From NCBI RefSeq assembly GCF_965656765.1, contig NZ_CBFHLV010000004.1:1-64000 (forward strand): a stretch of DNA of 64,000 nucleotides, read 5' to 3'. Each line of letters opens with the position of its first letter. Positions within the stretch are counted from its first letter, which is position 1. Origin of the DNA: Marivita sp965656765. Its GTDB lineage: Bacteria > Pseudomonadota > Alphaproteobacteria > Rhodobacterales > Rhodobacteraceae. A model generated the notes under the pieces. The model searched no databases. It saw only the letters and a list, made by a program, of their open reading frames with translations, and was not told the origin of the DNA. Shown piece after piece: positions 35,732-43,904 of this stretch. Made by a program: the position numbers and the translations under genes.

Positions 35732-35753
35732 GCGCGGGCTGCAAAGCCCGCGC
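35732..35753 (-). terminator. Hairpin after the DUF2834 gene
   Basis: A perfect 9-bp GC-rich stem (GCGCGGGCT/AGCCCGCGC, loop of 4) begins 8 bases after the DUF2834 stop. No T-tract follows in either direction, so it may be a weak terminator or an mRNA-stabilising element between argH-side genes and lysA. Confidence 0.45.
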
Positions 35754-35760
35754 AATTTGG

Positions 35761-36078
35761 TCACGGGATCGGTTTGGACCGCAGGAATAGATAGAGCGGA
35801 AGGCCACAGCTTACCCCGATGCAATAAGTTGCTGGAATGGCGATAAGTGCAGACCAGTTCCGACGCACTCCTACTTCTGCAATAATCCAGATGGTCAGCG
35901 ACACTGCGGCAATCGTCAAATCCCAAGTCAAACCAGTGGTCGCATCGTTCACATACCACGCATCGATCATCGCCCCTAGGTTCCATCCGTTTTCCTGAAA
36001 CCAGGACACAAAATAATACATCGGATGGATTGCGCCCCAAATGGCAAGGGAAAGGTAAATCCAGCGCATCGGTGTCAT
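35761..36078 (-). CDS. DUF2834-family small membrane protein
   Basis: 105 residues with three hydrophobic helices (WIYLSLAIWGAIHPMYYFV, WDLTIAAVSLTIWIIAEVG, ALIAIPATYCIGVSCGLPLYLFL). The pattern, with a conserved aspartate pair around NDATTGLTWDLTIAA, fits DUF2834 proteins. Function unknown. Its ATG overlaps the stop of the upstream lipoprotein gene as TGATG, which places it in the argH-lipoprotein-DUF2834 unit. Confidence 0.75.
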   Translation of the reverse strand: MTPMRWIYLSLAIWGAIHPMYYFVSWFQENGWNLGAMIDAWYVNDATTGLTWDLTIAAVSLTIWIIAEVGVRRNWSALIAIPATYCIGVSCGLPLYLFLRSKPIP

Positions 36079-36251
36079 CAGAAAGTGGCTCCTACGGTCA
36101 CAGGCCCGGTTCGTTCTGATACACCTGTCGATGTGCGCACACCTTCACTTCCAACTGAAACCGTTGTGTTAACCGATGGCGTTATCGGCGGACCATCAGC
36201 GCCACAGGCGGTCAGCACAACCAAGCCAGCAAGTAGCGTGATCGTTTTCAT
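36078..36251 (-). CDS. Small predicted lipoprotein
   Basis: 57-residue protein starting MKTITLLAGLVVLTACGADG, a lipoprotein signal with lipobox LTAC at about residue 16. The mature part of roughly 40 residues is hydrophilic (PPITPSVNTTVSVGSEGVRT). The ATG at 36251 overlaps the argH stop (ATGA), and the stop overlaps the DUF2834 start. Small lipoproteins between argH and lysA are common in Rhodobacterales; function unknown. Confidence 0.8.
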   Translation of the reverse strand: MKTITLLAGLVVLTACGADGPPITPSVNTTVSVGSEGVRTSTGVSERTGPVTVGATF

Positions 36252-37639
36252 CCAAGCACCTCTTTCCAACGGGTGACTTGTTCCCGGACTCGGACAGGTG
36301 CGGTGCCACCATAGCTCGTACGGCTGGCGACTGAGTTGTGAACGCCTAGCACTTCGAAAACGTCATTCGTAATCGCCGCGTGCACAGATTTCATGTCCTC
36401 AAGGCTTAAGTCTGGCAAATCGCATCCCTTCTGTTCGGCCATCGCCACTAAAGAACCGGTGACATGATGGGCGTCTCGGAAAGGTAGGTCGAGCGTGCGG
36501 ACAAGCCAGTCTGCCAAATCTGTGGCCGTCGAGAAGCCAGCCGAGGCTGCTGCTTCAAGGTTGGCTGTGTTGGCGGTCATGTCTTTGACCATGCCCTCCA
36601 TCGCCGCCAGCGCGAGCATCCAGTTGTCAGCAGCGTCGAAAACCTGTTCCTTATCTTCTTGCATATCTTTTGAATAGGCTAACGGCAGGCCCTTCATAAC
36701 CATCATTAACGCAACATTTGCACCAAAAATTCGCCCGATCTTGGCGCGGATCAATTCCGCCGCATCTGGGTTCTTTTTCTGTGGCATAATCGACGACCCG
36801 GTCGAAAAGCGGTCAGACAGGGTCACGAAACGGAATTGGGCGGAAGACCAGATCACCAGTTCTTCGGCAAAGCGGCTAAGGTGCATGGCACTGATGCTGG
36901 CCACACTCAAAAACTCCAAAGCGAAATCCCGGTCGCTCACCGCATCAAGGCTGTTGGCCATCGGGCGGTCAAAATCCAGCGCCTGTGCTGTCATTTCACG
37001 ATCAATCGGGAACGATGTACCAGCCAAAGCCGCCGCACCCAAAGGCGACTCGTTCATCCGTTTGCGCGCATCTTGAACACGGCTCAGATCGCGTGCGAAC
37101 ATTTCCACATAGGCCATCATGTGATGACCCCAAGTCACCGGCTGTGCCGTTTGCAAATGGGTAAATCCCGGCATCACCCAATCCGCGCCTGCCTCAGCTT
37201 GTGCGACCAACGCACTGATGAGGGCTGTCAGGCCTGATGATGCCGCATCCAACTGATCGCGTACCCACAGGCGGAAATCGGTGGCAACCTGATCATTGCG
37301 GGATCGGCCAGTGTGCAGACGCCCCGCCGGTTCGCCAATCACCTCTTTTAATCGTGCCTCGACATTCATGTGGATGTCTTCAAGCGCAGTCGAGTATTCA
37401 AACTCACCTGTTTCAATCTCTGACAAAACGGTGAGCAAGCCTTCCCGCATCGCGTCTGCATCGCTAGGTGTTATTATACCCTGTGCGGCTAACATTGCTG
37501 CGTGGGCCCTCGACCCGGCGATGTCCTGTGCCGCCATGCGTTTGTCGAACCCGATCGAGGCATTGATCGCCTCCATGATCGCATCGGGACCGGCAGCAAA
37601 ACGGCCACCCCACATCTGGTTCGAGGATTTGTCGGACAT
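36248..37639 (-). CDS. argH: Argininosuccinate lyase
   Basis: 463-residue fumarase/aspartase-superfamily enzyme that splits argininosuccinate into arginine and fumarate. It begins MSDKSSNQMWGGRF. Superfamily motifs are visible: HTGRSRNDQVATD, TVTWGHHMMAYVE-like QPVTWGHHM, and the signature GSSIMPQKKNPD. The frame opens 52 codons earlier, but ATG 37639 follows AAGGGG at good spacing and matches the family. It is divergent from tlpA, with only 23 bases between their start codons. Confidence 0.96.
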   Translation of the reverse strand: MSDKSSNQMWGGRFAAGPDAIMEAINASIGFDKRMAAQDIAGSRAHAAMLAAQGIITPSDADAMREGLLTVLSEIETGEFEYSTALEDIHMNVEARLKEVIGEPAGRLHTGRSRNDQVATDFRLWVRDQLDAASSGLTALISALVAQAEAGADWVMPGFTHLQTAQPVTWGHHMMAYVEMFARDLSRVQDARKRMNESPLGAAALAGTSFPIDREMTAQALDFDRPMANSLDAVSDRDFALEFLSVASISAMHLSRFAEELVIWSSAQFRFVTLSDRFSTGSSIMPQKKNPDAAELIRAKIGRIFGANVALMMVMKGLPLAYSKDMQEDKEQVFDAADNWMLALAAMEGMVKDMTANTANLEAAASAGFSTATDLADWLVRTLDLPFRDAHHVTGSLVAMAEQKGCDLPDLSLEDMKSVHAAITNDVFEVLGVHNSVASRTSYGGTAPVRVREQVTRWKEVLG

Positions 37640-37662
37640 GGTCTTACCCCTTCGGAGGGAAA

Positions 37663-38229
37663 ATGAAGAATAAACTCGCCGCCATCCTCTATACGGGCCT
37701 CGTTGCGCTTGCAAACCCAGCACTGGCCGATCTGTCCAAAGCCGAAGCAATGCGCACAGGTGACATGAAAAAGCTGACCTTCCACAGCGACGCACAACCC
37801 GCTGGCACTGCAGAATTCACAACGTTCGACGGCAAAGCCGCATCATTAGAGCAGTACAAGGGCAAGTGGGTTCTATTGAACTTCTGGGCCACTTGGTGTG
37901 CCCCATGCCGCAAGGAAATGCCGATGCTGTCGGAACTGCAGACCGAATTCGGAGGTGAATCCTTTGACGTAGTGACTGTCGCGACAGGCCGTAACCCCCC
38001 CCCCGCCATGAAAAGCTTTTTTGATGAAATCGGTGTCGACAACCTGCCGCTCTACCGTGATCCCAAGTCAGGGCTTGCCCGCGAGATGGGTGTTCTTGGG
38101 TTGCCCATCACGGTCATTCTGAATCCGGACGGTCACGAAGTTGCCCGAATGCGCGGTGATGCCGACTGGGCCTCGGACAATGCAAAGGATATTCTTCGCA
38201 CAATTCTTGGACGTGAGACGGCGGGCTGA
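37663..38229 (+). CDS. tlpA: TlpA-family thiol:disulfide oxidoreductase
   Basis: 188-residue exported thioredoxin-fold protein. A signal peptide of about 22 residues (ILYTGLVALANPALA) precedes the domain. The redox motif is WCAPC with C79 and C82 in LLNFWATWCAPCRKEMP, and the cis-proline loop is VLGLPITVILNPDG. TlpA/CycY proteins keep periplasmic cysteines reduced for cytochrome maturation. A run of ten C residues (37995-38004) inside the gene encodes consecutive prolines and is a possible slippage site. The start is divergent from argH. Confidence 0.9.
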   Translation: MKNKLAAILYTGLVALANPALADLSKAEAMRTGDMKKLTFHSDAQPAGTAEFTTFDGKAASLEQYKGKWVLLNFWATWCAPCRKEMPMLSELQTEFGGESFDVVTVATGRNPPPAMKSFFDEIGVDNLPLYRDPKSGLAREMGVLGLPITVILNPDGHEVARMRGDADWASDNAKDILRTILGRETAG

Positions 38230-38244
38230 AAAGTACACAGCAGA

Positions 38245-38368
38245 CAGGAACTTCGGGCGCGTCCCCCGACGCTCACACAGCACACAGCGCTTCACCTCGT
38301 CGAATGGTTGTAGCTGCCATCCGCGCCCCCGTGTGTGCCTAAATATGTGGTTAAACCCGAAGTTCCTG
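38245..38368. ncRNA. Candidate structured RNA or foldback element after tlpA
   Basis: A 13-base perfect inverted repeat (CAGGAACTTCGGG at 38245-38257, CCCGAAGTTCCTG at 38356-38368) encloses further stems. These are GCGTC/GACGC with loop CCCC (38259-38272), GCACACA/TGTGTGC (38280-38286 with 38332-38338), and shorter helices inside. The nested layout suggests a folded RNA of about 124 nt on either strand. A small mobile element with terminal inverted repeats is the alternative, but no target duplication is evident. It lies between convergent tlpA and the UDP-glucose dehydrogenase gene. Confidence 0.45.
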
Positions 38369-38679
38369 CGCTGCGACAGTGCGATTCCCATGCATCATGT
38401 GCCCGCGCGATGCGGTGCCCGTGAGCAAAAAGAGAGAGTGGACAGTGTCAGAGACCTGACGCATGGACGCACCTGTTTTCGAGCCCCCGCCCGACAGGTT
38501 TGTGTTTGTCAGAAATGTGGCGAACCACCAAGCATTTTGCCTTATTCGCGCGGAACTCATTGATTTCGCGAACAATCGATTGCCATCTTTCCGATTTGTT
38601 TGAAGTTGGACTTCAATTCCCGCCTTATTTCAGCCGCATGCTCTGGTTGGGCGAAAGATCAAAGCGCGATTACTTCGAA
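38369..38679. other. Gap between the foldback element and the UDP-glucose dehydrogenase gene
   Basis: About 310 bases without a gene I can support. A 46-codon plus-strand ORF (38463-38603) exists but lacks a good ribosome-binding site. A 74-codon minus-strand frame runs through the foldback element and looks random. Confidence 0.45.
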
Positions 38680-39996
38680 TCATGGAAACCCAATACGACC
38701 AACACTTTCATACGCCACAAATCCGGCATCCTTGGCCACATCACCGTTATAGATGTTGCGCAGATCAGCCATAACAGGTCGCGTCATGCTTTCCGCGATC
38801 TGCTTTAGGTCAAGAGCGCGGAATTCGTTCCATTCCGTCAACAGCACCAACAACTCCGCTCCCTGAACAGCCTGATATGGATCCTCTTGCCATTGCACAC
38901 CAGGCAAGAGCGCCTCGCCTTCGTGTTGGCCCTGCGGGTCGCTGACACGCACCTTGGCACCACCCCCAACAAGCGCGGGCACGATGGTCAGAGATGGCGC
39001 ATCACGCATATCGTCCGTGTTTGGTTTGAACGTCACACCCAGAACGGCAATCGTCTTTCCGTTGAAAGACCCACCACACAAATCCTGTAGTTTTTCGATC
39101 ATCCGACGTTTGATGTCTTCGTTCACCGCGATGACAGCTTCGGTGATATGCATTGGGCTGGCATGTTCCTGACCGATCCGGGCAAGCGCCTTGGTGTCCT
39201 TCGGAAAACAGGACCCGCCGTATCCTGGGCCCGCGTGCAGGAACTTGTTGCCAATACGGTTGTCCATGCCCATCCCTTTGGACACCTGTTTCACGTCAGC
39301 ACCGACCTTTTCGCACAGCGCGGCAATCTCGTTGATAAACGTGATCTTGGTCGCCAGAAACGCATTGGCGGCATATTTGATCATCTCGGCAGATTCGAGA
39401 TCGGTCGTCACGATCGGGAAATCGCGCAAATAAAGCGGGCGATAAATATCAGACATAACGGCGGCCGCACGATCAGTTTCGATACCGACCACTACACGGT
39501 CCGGCTTCATGAAATCGTCAATTGCCGCCCCTTCGCGCAGAAATTCAGGATTCGACGCGACATCAAAATCAAGTTCAGGATTGGCCGCCGCGACCACCTC
39601 GCGGACTTTGCGATTGGTCCCAACGGGAACTGTCGACTTGGTGACAATGACCACATATTCCTTGGCTGCCTTTGCGATCTCTTCGGCGGCGGCCATAACG
39701 TAGGTAAGGTCCGCATGTCCGTCGCCACGCCGGGTTGGCGTGCCAACAGCAATAAACACGGCTTCGGCACCATCAATCGCTGCAGTCAGGTCACGGGTGA
39801 ATTCAAGGCGCCCTGCCTCAACGTTCTTGGCCATGAGCGCCTCTAGCCCAGGTTCATAGATCGGAACCTCGCCGCGCTCCAACATATCGATCTTGCGCTG
39901 GTCTTTGTCGACGCACACAACGCTATGACCAAAATCGGAAAAACACACACCGGACACAAGACCAACATACCCTGTCCCGATCATCGCAATATTCAT
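38680..39996 (-). CDS. UDP-glucose 6-dehydrogenase
   Basis: 438-residue UDP-glucose/GDP-mannose dehydrogenase family enzyme, most likely oxidising UDP-glucose to UDP-glucuronate for surface polysaccharide. The Rossmann start is MIGTGYVGLVSGVCFSDFGH. Other markers are FIAVGTPTRRGDGHADLTYV, VTKSTVPVGTNRKV and the catalytic cysteine in GPGYGGSCFPKDTKAL. The C-terminal domain contains ITVLGVTFKPNTDD-like AVLGVTFKPNTDDMRDAPS. No polysaccharide genes adjoin it, so the end use is unclear. Confidence 0.93.
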   Translation of the reverse strand: MNIAMIGTGYVGLVSGVCFSDFGHSVVCVDKDQRKIDMLERGEVPIYEPGLEALMAKNVEAGRLEFTRDLTAAIDGAEAVFIAVGTPTRRGDGHADLTYVMAAAEEIAKAAKEYVVIVTKSTVPVGTNRKVREVVAAANPELDFDVASNPEFLREGAAIDDFMKPDRVVVGIETDRAAAVMSDIYRPLYLRDFPIVTTDLESAEMIKYAANAFLATKITFINEIAALCEKVGADVKQVSKGMGMDNRIGNKFLHAGPGYGGSCFPKDTKALARIGQEHASPMHITEAVIAVNEDIKRRMIEKLQDLCGGSFNGKTIAVLGVTFKPNTDDMRDAPSLTIVPALVGGGAKVRVSDPQGQHEGEALLPGVQWQEDPYQAVQGAELLVLLTEWNEFRALDLKQIAESMTRPVMADLRNIYNGDVAKDAGFVAYESVGRIGFP

Positions 39997-40079
39997 GGCA
40001 CTGCCCCTTTATTCTTGGCCGGTGTTTTGCGCGAGGCAACTGAACCGGTCAACTCTGCAAAGAACGTCCGGCAAAAGAA

Positions 40080-40112
40080 AAGGGCGCGCTGTGGCAGCAC
40101 GCCCTTTTTTTG
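40080..40112. terminator. Bidirectional intrinsic terminator behind cycA
   Basis: The stem GGGCG-c-GCTG (40082-40091) pairs with CAGC-a-CGCCC (40095-40104), with one mismatch and loop TGG. T residues flank it on the plus side (40105-40111), and A-rich sequence on the other side gives T residues on the minus strand. It can end cycA transcripts about 20 bases after the stop. Confidence 0.85.
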
Positions 40113-40130
40113 GAAATCACATTTTGGCGC

Positions 40131-40553
40131 TTAGGATCCTGCGTCTGGGCTCACTGTAACCAGATACGCATACACATCTTCCATACCTTTACGCAGACGG
40201 TAGGACATTTTGGAACGTGCGCTCTTGTCGTCCAAGTATTCTGCCAAGAAACCCTTGGGGTCTTGAACATAAGCGACAAAGGTCTCTTCATCCCAAACCA
40301 GACCGGCTTCACCGGCAGCGACAAGACTATCACCATACCGGAAGTCTTCGTACGTCCCAGCCTGACGACCGATGATGTTGTACAAGTTAGGACCAGTGCG
40401 ACCGCCCTTGACGATCTCGGTGCCATCATCCGCCACAATCATGTGGCAGGACTTGCACTTGTTGAATTCCTTTTCGCCCGCTTCGGCATCCTGTGCAAAA
40501 GCAGCACCTGACCCCGCAAGCAACACTGCGGCGGTTGCGATCATCAACTTCAT
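40131..40553 (-). CDS. cycA: Cytochrome c2-like soluble c-type cytochrome
   Basis: 140-residue periplasmic monohaem cytochrome with a 21-residue signal peptide (MKLMIATAAVLLAGSGAAFA). Haem attachment is C33-K-S-C36-H37. The axial methionine is probably in ARSKMSYRLRKG. An insertion-rich middle (GPNLYNIIGRQAGTYEDFRYGDSL) is typical of large cytochromes c2. GAGGAG precedes ATG 40553. Its place behind hemA at the edge of the photosynthesis cluster suggests the electron donor to the reaction centre. Confidence 0.85.
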   Translation of the reverse strand: MKLMIATAAVLLAGSGAAFAQDAEAGEKEFNKCKSCHMIVADDGTEIVKGGRTGPNLYNIIGRQAGTYEDFRYGDSLVAAGEAGLVWDEETFVAYVQDPKGFLAEYLDDKSARSKMSYRLRKGMEDVYAYLVTVSPDAGS

Positions 40554-40621
40554 TCTCGAACTCCTCTTTCGTGTTCGGCGCACAATAGCGCTGTATCTAA
40601 CGGTTAACCAATAGCAAACCT

Positions 40622-40638
40622 GTGTTGTTCCGTAACAC
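40622..40638. promoter_or_regulatory. Inverted repeat in the cycA promoter region
   Basis: GTGTT-N7-AACAC is a perfect 5-bp dyad about 70 bases upstream of the cycA ATG and 20 bases after hemA ends. It does not fit the PpsR spacing (TGT-N12-ACA) or the FNR consensus. A regulator binding there is only a possibility. Confidence 0.3.
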
Positions 40639-40659
40639 CTATTTGTTGGTCATTCGAAG

Positions 40660-41874
40660 TCAAGCAACCTGATGCGCAATTGCGCACTGTTTCCAAAGGG
40701 TTGCTAGCGCTTGAACAAGTTGCTCAATATCTGCGTCCGAATGAAGCGGCCCAGGTGTAAAGCGCAACCGTTCTGTCCCTTTCGGCACTGTCGGATAGTT
40801 GATTGGCTGCACATAGATTCCATAATCCTGCATCAGAATGTCCGCGAGCATCCGGCATTTGACCGGATCCTTGATCATCACGGGGATAATGTGGCTTGGA
40901 TTCTCAAGGTGCGGAATTCCCATATCATCAAGCCGCTTGCGCAGTTTTGCCACTTGAACCTGTTGCTGGTGACGCTCGGTCTCACTTTGCTTGAGATGCA
41001 TGATCGACGTACGCGCAGCGGCTGCCACAGCAGGCGGCAAAGCCGTTGTGAAAATGAACCCGCTCGAAAAAGACCGAATGAAATCACACATCGCTTCGGA
41101 ACCAGTGACGTAGCCGCCCATCACACCGAATGCCTTGCCCAGCGTACCCTCGATCAGGGTGATCCGATCGGCCAGACCTTCCCGCTCGGACACGCCGCCA
41201 CCACGCGCGCCGTACATGCCGACGGCGTGGACTTCGTCCAGGTAGGTCATCGCGCCGTGCTTTTCGGCTACTTCAACGATCTCTTTCATCGGGCAAATGT
41301 CACCATCCATCGAATACACCGATTCAAATGCCACGATCTTGGTTGCGTTGGATGGCAATGCAGCCAGCTTACGATCCAAATCTTCCGGATCGTTGTGTTT
41401 CCAGATGACCTTATTGCAGCGCGCGTGGCGGATACCTTCGATCATTGACGCGTGGTTTAGCTCATCCGACAGGATGACCGCATCCGGCAAACGCGACCCA
41501 AGCGTGGACAAAGCCGCCCAGTTGGACACATAGCCAGACGTGAACAGCAGCGCAGATTCCTTGCCGTGCAGATCAGCCAATTCGCTTTCAAGCAGCTTGT
41601 GTTGATGGTTGGTGCCGCTGATGTTGCGCGTACCGCCGGCGCCACAGCCATTTTCGGCAACTGCATCCTGCATCGACTTGATGACATCTGGATGTTGGCC
41701 CATGCCAAGGTAATCATTCGAGCACCAAACGGTCACTTCGTCCGGGCAGTCATCATCATGTGATTTTGCCTTTGGAAAGGCGCCACATTTGCGCTCCAGC
41801 TCGGCAAAGATGCGGTAATTACCCTCTTCTTTCAGGGCATTCAGCTGGGCATTGAACAGGCTGTCAAAGTCCAT
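40660..41874 (-). CDS. hemA: 5-Aminolevulinate synthase
   Basis: 404-residue PLP enzyme condensing glycine and succinyl-CoA, the first committed step to haem and bacteriochlorophyll in alphaproteobacteria. Diagnostic segments are VWCSNDYLGMGQHPDVI, GAGGTRNISGTNH, YLDEVHAVGMYGARGGGV and the PLP-lysine region IEGTLGKAFGVMGGY. The start overlaps the puhE stop by 11 bases and is preceded by GGAGG, so hemA is the last gene of the bchF-to-hemA operon. Confidence 0.96.
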   Translation of the reverse strand: MDFDSLFNAQLNALKEEGNYRIFAELERKCGAFPKAKSHDDDCPDEVTVWCSNDYLGMGQHPDVIKSMQDAVAENGCGAGGTRNISGTNHQHKLLESELADLHGKESALLFTSGYVSNWAALSTLGSRLPDAVILSDELNHASMIEGIRHARCNKVIWKHNDPEDLDRKLAALPSNATKIVAFESVYSMDGDICPMKEIVEVAEKHGAMTYLDEVHAVGMYGARGGGVSEREGLADRITLIEGTLGKAFGVMGGYVTGSEAMCDFIRSFSSGFIFTTALPPAVAAAARTSIMHLKQSETERHQQQVQVAKLRKRLDDMGIPHLENPSHIIPVMIKDPVKCRMLADILMQDYGIYVQPINYPTVPKGTERLRFTPGPLHSDADIEQLVQALATLWKQCAIAHQVA

Positions 41875-42685
41875 GGGCGTCCTCCGTTCGTATCGTCTTG
41901 TCTTGTTGTTTTGGTTTGGGCGCAGGGATCATCCAGCGCCAGAGTTTCTCGTCGGGCAGCGGCAACACCATGAACCAATGCTCAAGCAGTGCGAGCGCTG
42001 TCATGGCCGCCAAAAGGGCAAAGCCGATCACGTCACCCCCGGAGTTGGCGGAATAAATCCGCTCAAGCCAGCAAGCGACGGCAAAGGTCAGCGCGCTGAC
42101 GGAAATCGGGAATAGCCAGTTCATTCGGGCGTGCCGAAAATGACTGGGCAAATGAGCAAGTGGCTGCGGAAGGAATTCAGTGTTGATCTTTGGCACACCC
42201 AGAAACAGGTTCAGCTTGGCCGACACACGCGCAAAGAACAGCACTGCGAAAGTCCAAAAGCCAAAGGTGTTTTCAGCCTCATGGGTGTATAGCCATACAC
42301 CCGCCAGTGTCGCAGCAAGCAACATCTCATGATAGGCAATCGTACCCCAGGCGCGGATGAATCGTTCCCATTCCGGGATATCGTCGCGACAAACCAAACG
42401 GTTCGGCCCGGTGATCGTTCCGGTCAGAAACGCCATTTCAATCCACGCCCAAAGCGCCAGAGCAGAAAGAAACGCATGATACGCAGCGGCTGAGCTGTCC
42501 AGATCAGCTGTCACCCAGATGCCGTAGGCCCCCAAGAAAAACACCGGCAAAGCAGCCCAGGTCAGGGCGCGCCCAAACCTGATCCCATGCCGGTCGGCGT
42601 ATTTGACAACCATCAGGATCGCCCCGGTGGAGAACCACCAGACAAAAAGCGCCACAAGGGCTGCAATCCAGGGATCATTCAACAC
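41864..42685 (-). CDS. puhE: Photosynthetic complex putative assembly protein PuhE
   Basis: 273-residue polytopic membrane protein with about seven helices (IAALVALFVWWFSTGAILMVV, LTWAALPVFFLGAYGIWVTA, LSALALWAWIEMAFLTG, MNWLFPISVSALTFAVACW). It contains the conserved stretch NTFGFWTFAVLFFARVSAKLNLFLGVPKINTEFLP. PuhE (Orf274) affects bacteriochlorophyll production in Rhodobacter. The start is GTG 42685, after GAAGAAGGA. The frame stays open upstream through a GC-rich hairpin and is not coding there. It overlaps hemA by 11 bases. Confidence 0.92.
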   Translation of the reverse strand: MLNDPWIAALVALFVWWFSTGAILMVVKYADRHGIRFGRALTWAALPVFFLGAYGIWVTADLDSSAAAYHAFLSALALWAWIEMAFLTGTITGPNRLVCRDDIPEWERFIRAWGTIAYHEMLLAATLAGVWLYTHEAENTFGFWTFAVLFFARVSAKLNLFLGVPKINTEFLPQPLAHLPSHFRHARMNWLFPISVSALTFAVACWLERIYSANSGGDVIGFALLAAMTALALLEHWFMVLPLPDEKLWRWMIPAPKPKQQDKTIRTEDAHGL

Positions 42686-42779
42686 GCGGTTTTGTCCTTC
42701 TTCTTTTTTCAAATATCGCCAGGGGGTGTGGGGGGCTGGTCCCCCACGCGGTCGCCGCCTACGGGCGGCGAAAACCGAT

Positions 42780-43904
42780 TTAGTAAGCACGCACCAAACG
42801 GGTGTTTTCAGGAACCTGATGTTTGTTTGCAGGGATGGTATACAGCGACACAAAACACATCGCCGCCTTCGCAGCACCGCCCCATTCCTTAAGCTTTCCA
42901 CCCAGACCACCCTGCTTTTTGCCTTCGGCAATCTGAACGTTTGCTTTCTGCAAACGCTCCAGCGTCGGCTGCCAACGGGGATGCTCGATATCCAGCGTGA
43001 TGGGGAAGATTTGCTGTGTCAGAGCCGAGGTCTTGGTGAACACTTCATGTGCGTACCAATCGGGATCAACGCCCAGCGCCTTGTGAAATGCAGGGCGCTG
43101 GTGATCGCGAACATACATGGTGGCATAGACAGCTGTCAGGAAAAACTTGATCCACAAAACATTCTTGCCCTGCGTCAGTTTCGGGTCCGTCTTCATCAAA
43201 AGCGCAAACGCTTCACCGTGGCTGAACTCGTCATTGCACCATTCTTCGAACCATTTGAAAATGGGGTGGAAGCGGTGTTCCGGGTTCGCCTCAAGATGGC
43301 GGAAGATCGTGATGTACCGCGCATAGCCGATCTTTTCGGATAGATACGTCGCATAGTAGATGAACTTCGGCCGGAAATACGTGTACTTCTTCGACTGCGT
43401 CAGGAAGCCAAGGTTCACACGCAGACCCGCCTCGCGCAGCGCGTCATTGATAAATCCGGCATGGCGGGCCTCATCGCGCGCCATCAATTGGAACAGCTGC
43501 GTGATGTCCTTGTTGTTGCCACGGCGCTTCATCTCTTTGTACAGAACGCAGCCCGAAAATTCGGCGGTGCAGCTTGAGATCAGGAAGTCGATGAACTCTT
43601 TCTTTAGCTCCGGCTCCATGTTGTCCCAATCGACATGGTCCCAGTCTTCGTTCTTTTTGAAGTGACCTTTATTGGGGTCCGCTTCCATCTGGGCGATCAG
43701 CTCGTCCCATTCCGCGCGAATACCCTCCACATTGATGGCGTCCAGCTCATCAAAATCGGTGGTGTAGAAGCGTGGCGTCAGAAGCGTGTTCGCCATCGCG
43801 GTTTCGGTGGCAAAGTTGTCGTCGTACTTTGCTTGTTCCTCTTGGATGGCGAGGCTCTCTTCGACCGTTGTGGCGTCAGCAGTATGCTTGGCTTGCATGT
43901 TCAT
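42780..43904 (-). CDS. acsF: Mg-protoporphyrin IX monomethyl ester oxidative cyclase
   Basis: Oxygen-dependent di-iron cyclase that forms ring E of bacteriochlorophyll, 374 residues. Di-iron ligand motifs are visible: E115 in TAEFSGC, E145/H148 in DEARH and E226/H229 in DEFSH. Other conserved parts are FFLTAVYATMYVRDHQRP and FPITLDIEHPRW. Its ATG overlaps the bciE stop by ATGA, so enzyme and accessory subunit are made together. The anaerobic cyclase BchE is not in this window, fitting an obligately aerobic phototroph. Confidence 0.96.
   Translation of the reverse strand: MNMQAKHTADATTVEESLAIQEEQAKYDDNFATETAMANTLLTPRFYTTDFDELDAINVEGIRAEWDELIAQMEADPNKGHFKKNEDWDHVDWDNMEPELKKEFIDFLISSCTAEFSGCVLYKEMKRRGNNKDITQLFQLMARDEARHAGFINDALREAGLRVNLGFLTQSKKYTYFRPKFIYYATYLSEKIGYARYITIFRHLEANPEHRFHPIFKWFEEWCNDEFSHGEAFALLMKTDPKLTQGKNVLWIKFFLTAVYATMYVRDHQRPAFHKALGVDPDWYAHEVFTKTSALTQQIFPITLDIEHPRWQPTLERLQKANVQIAEGKKQGGLGGKLKEWGGAAKAAMCFVSLYTIPANKHQVPENTRLVRAY

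Noticed and set aside
38351..38575. 74-codon minus-strand frame
   Set aside because: Enters the foldback element, odd composition, no ribosome-binding site.
38463..38603. 46-codon ORF (MDAPVFEPPPDRFVFVRN...) before the UDP-glucose dehydrogenase gene
   Set aside because: No good ribosome-binding site and no recognisable family; length is within chance expectation.
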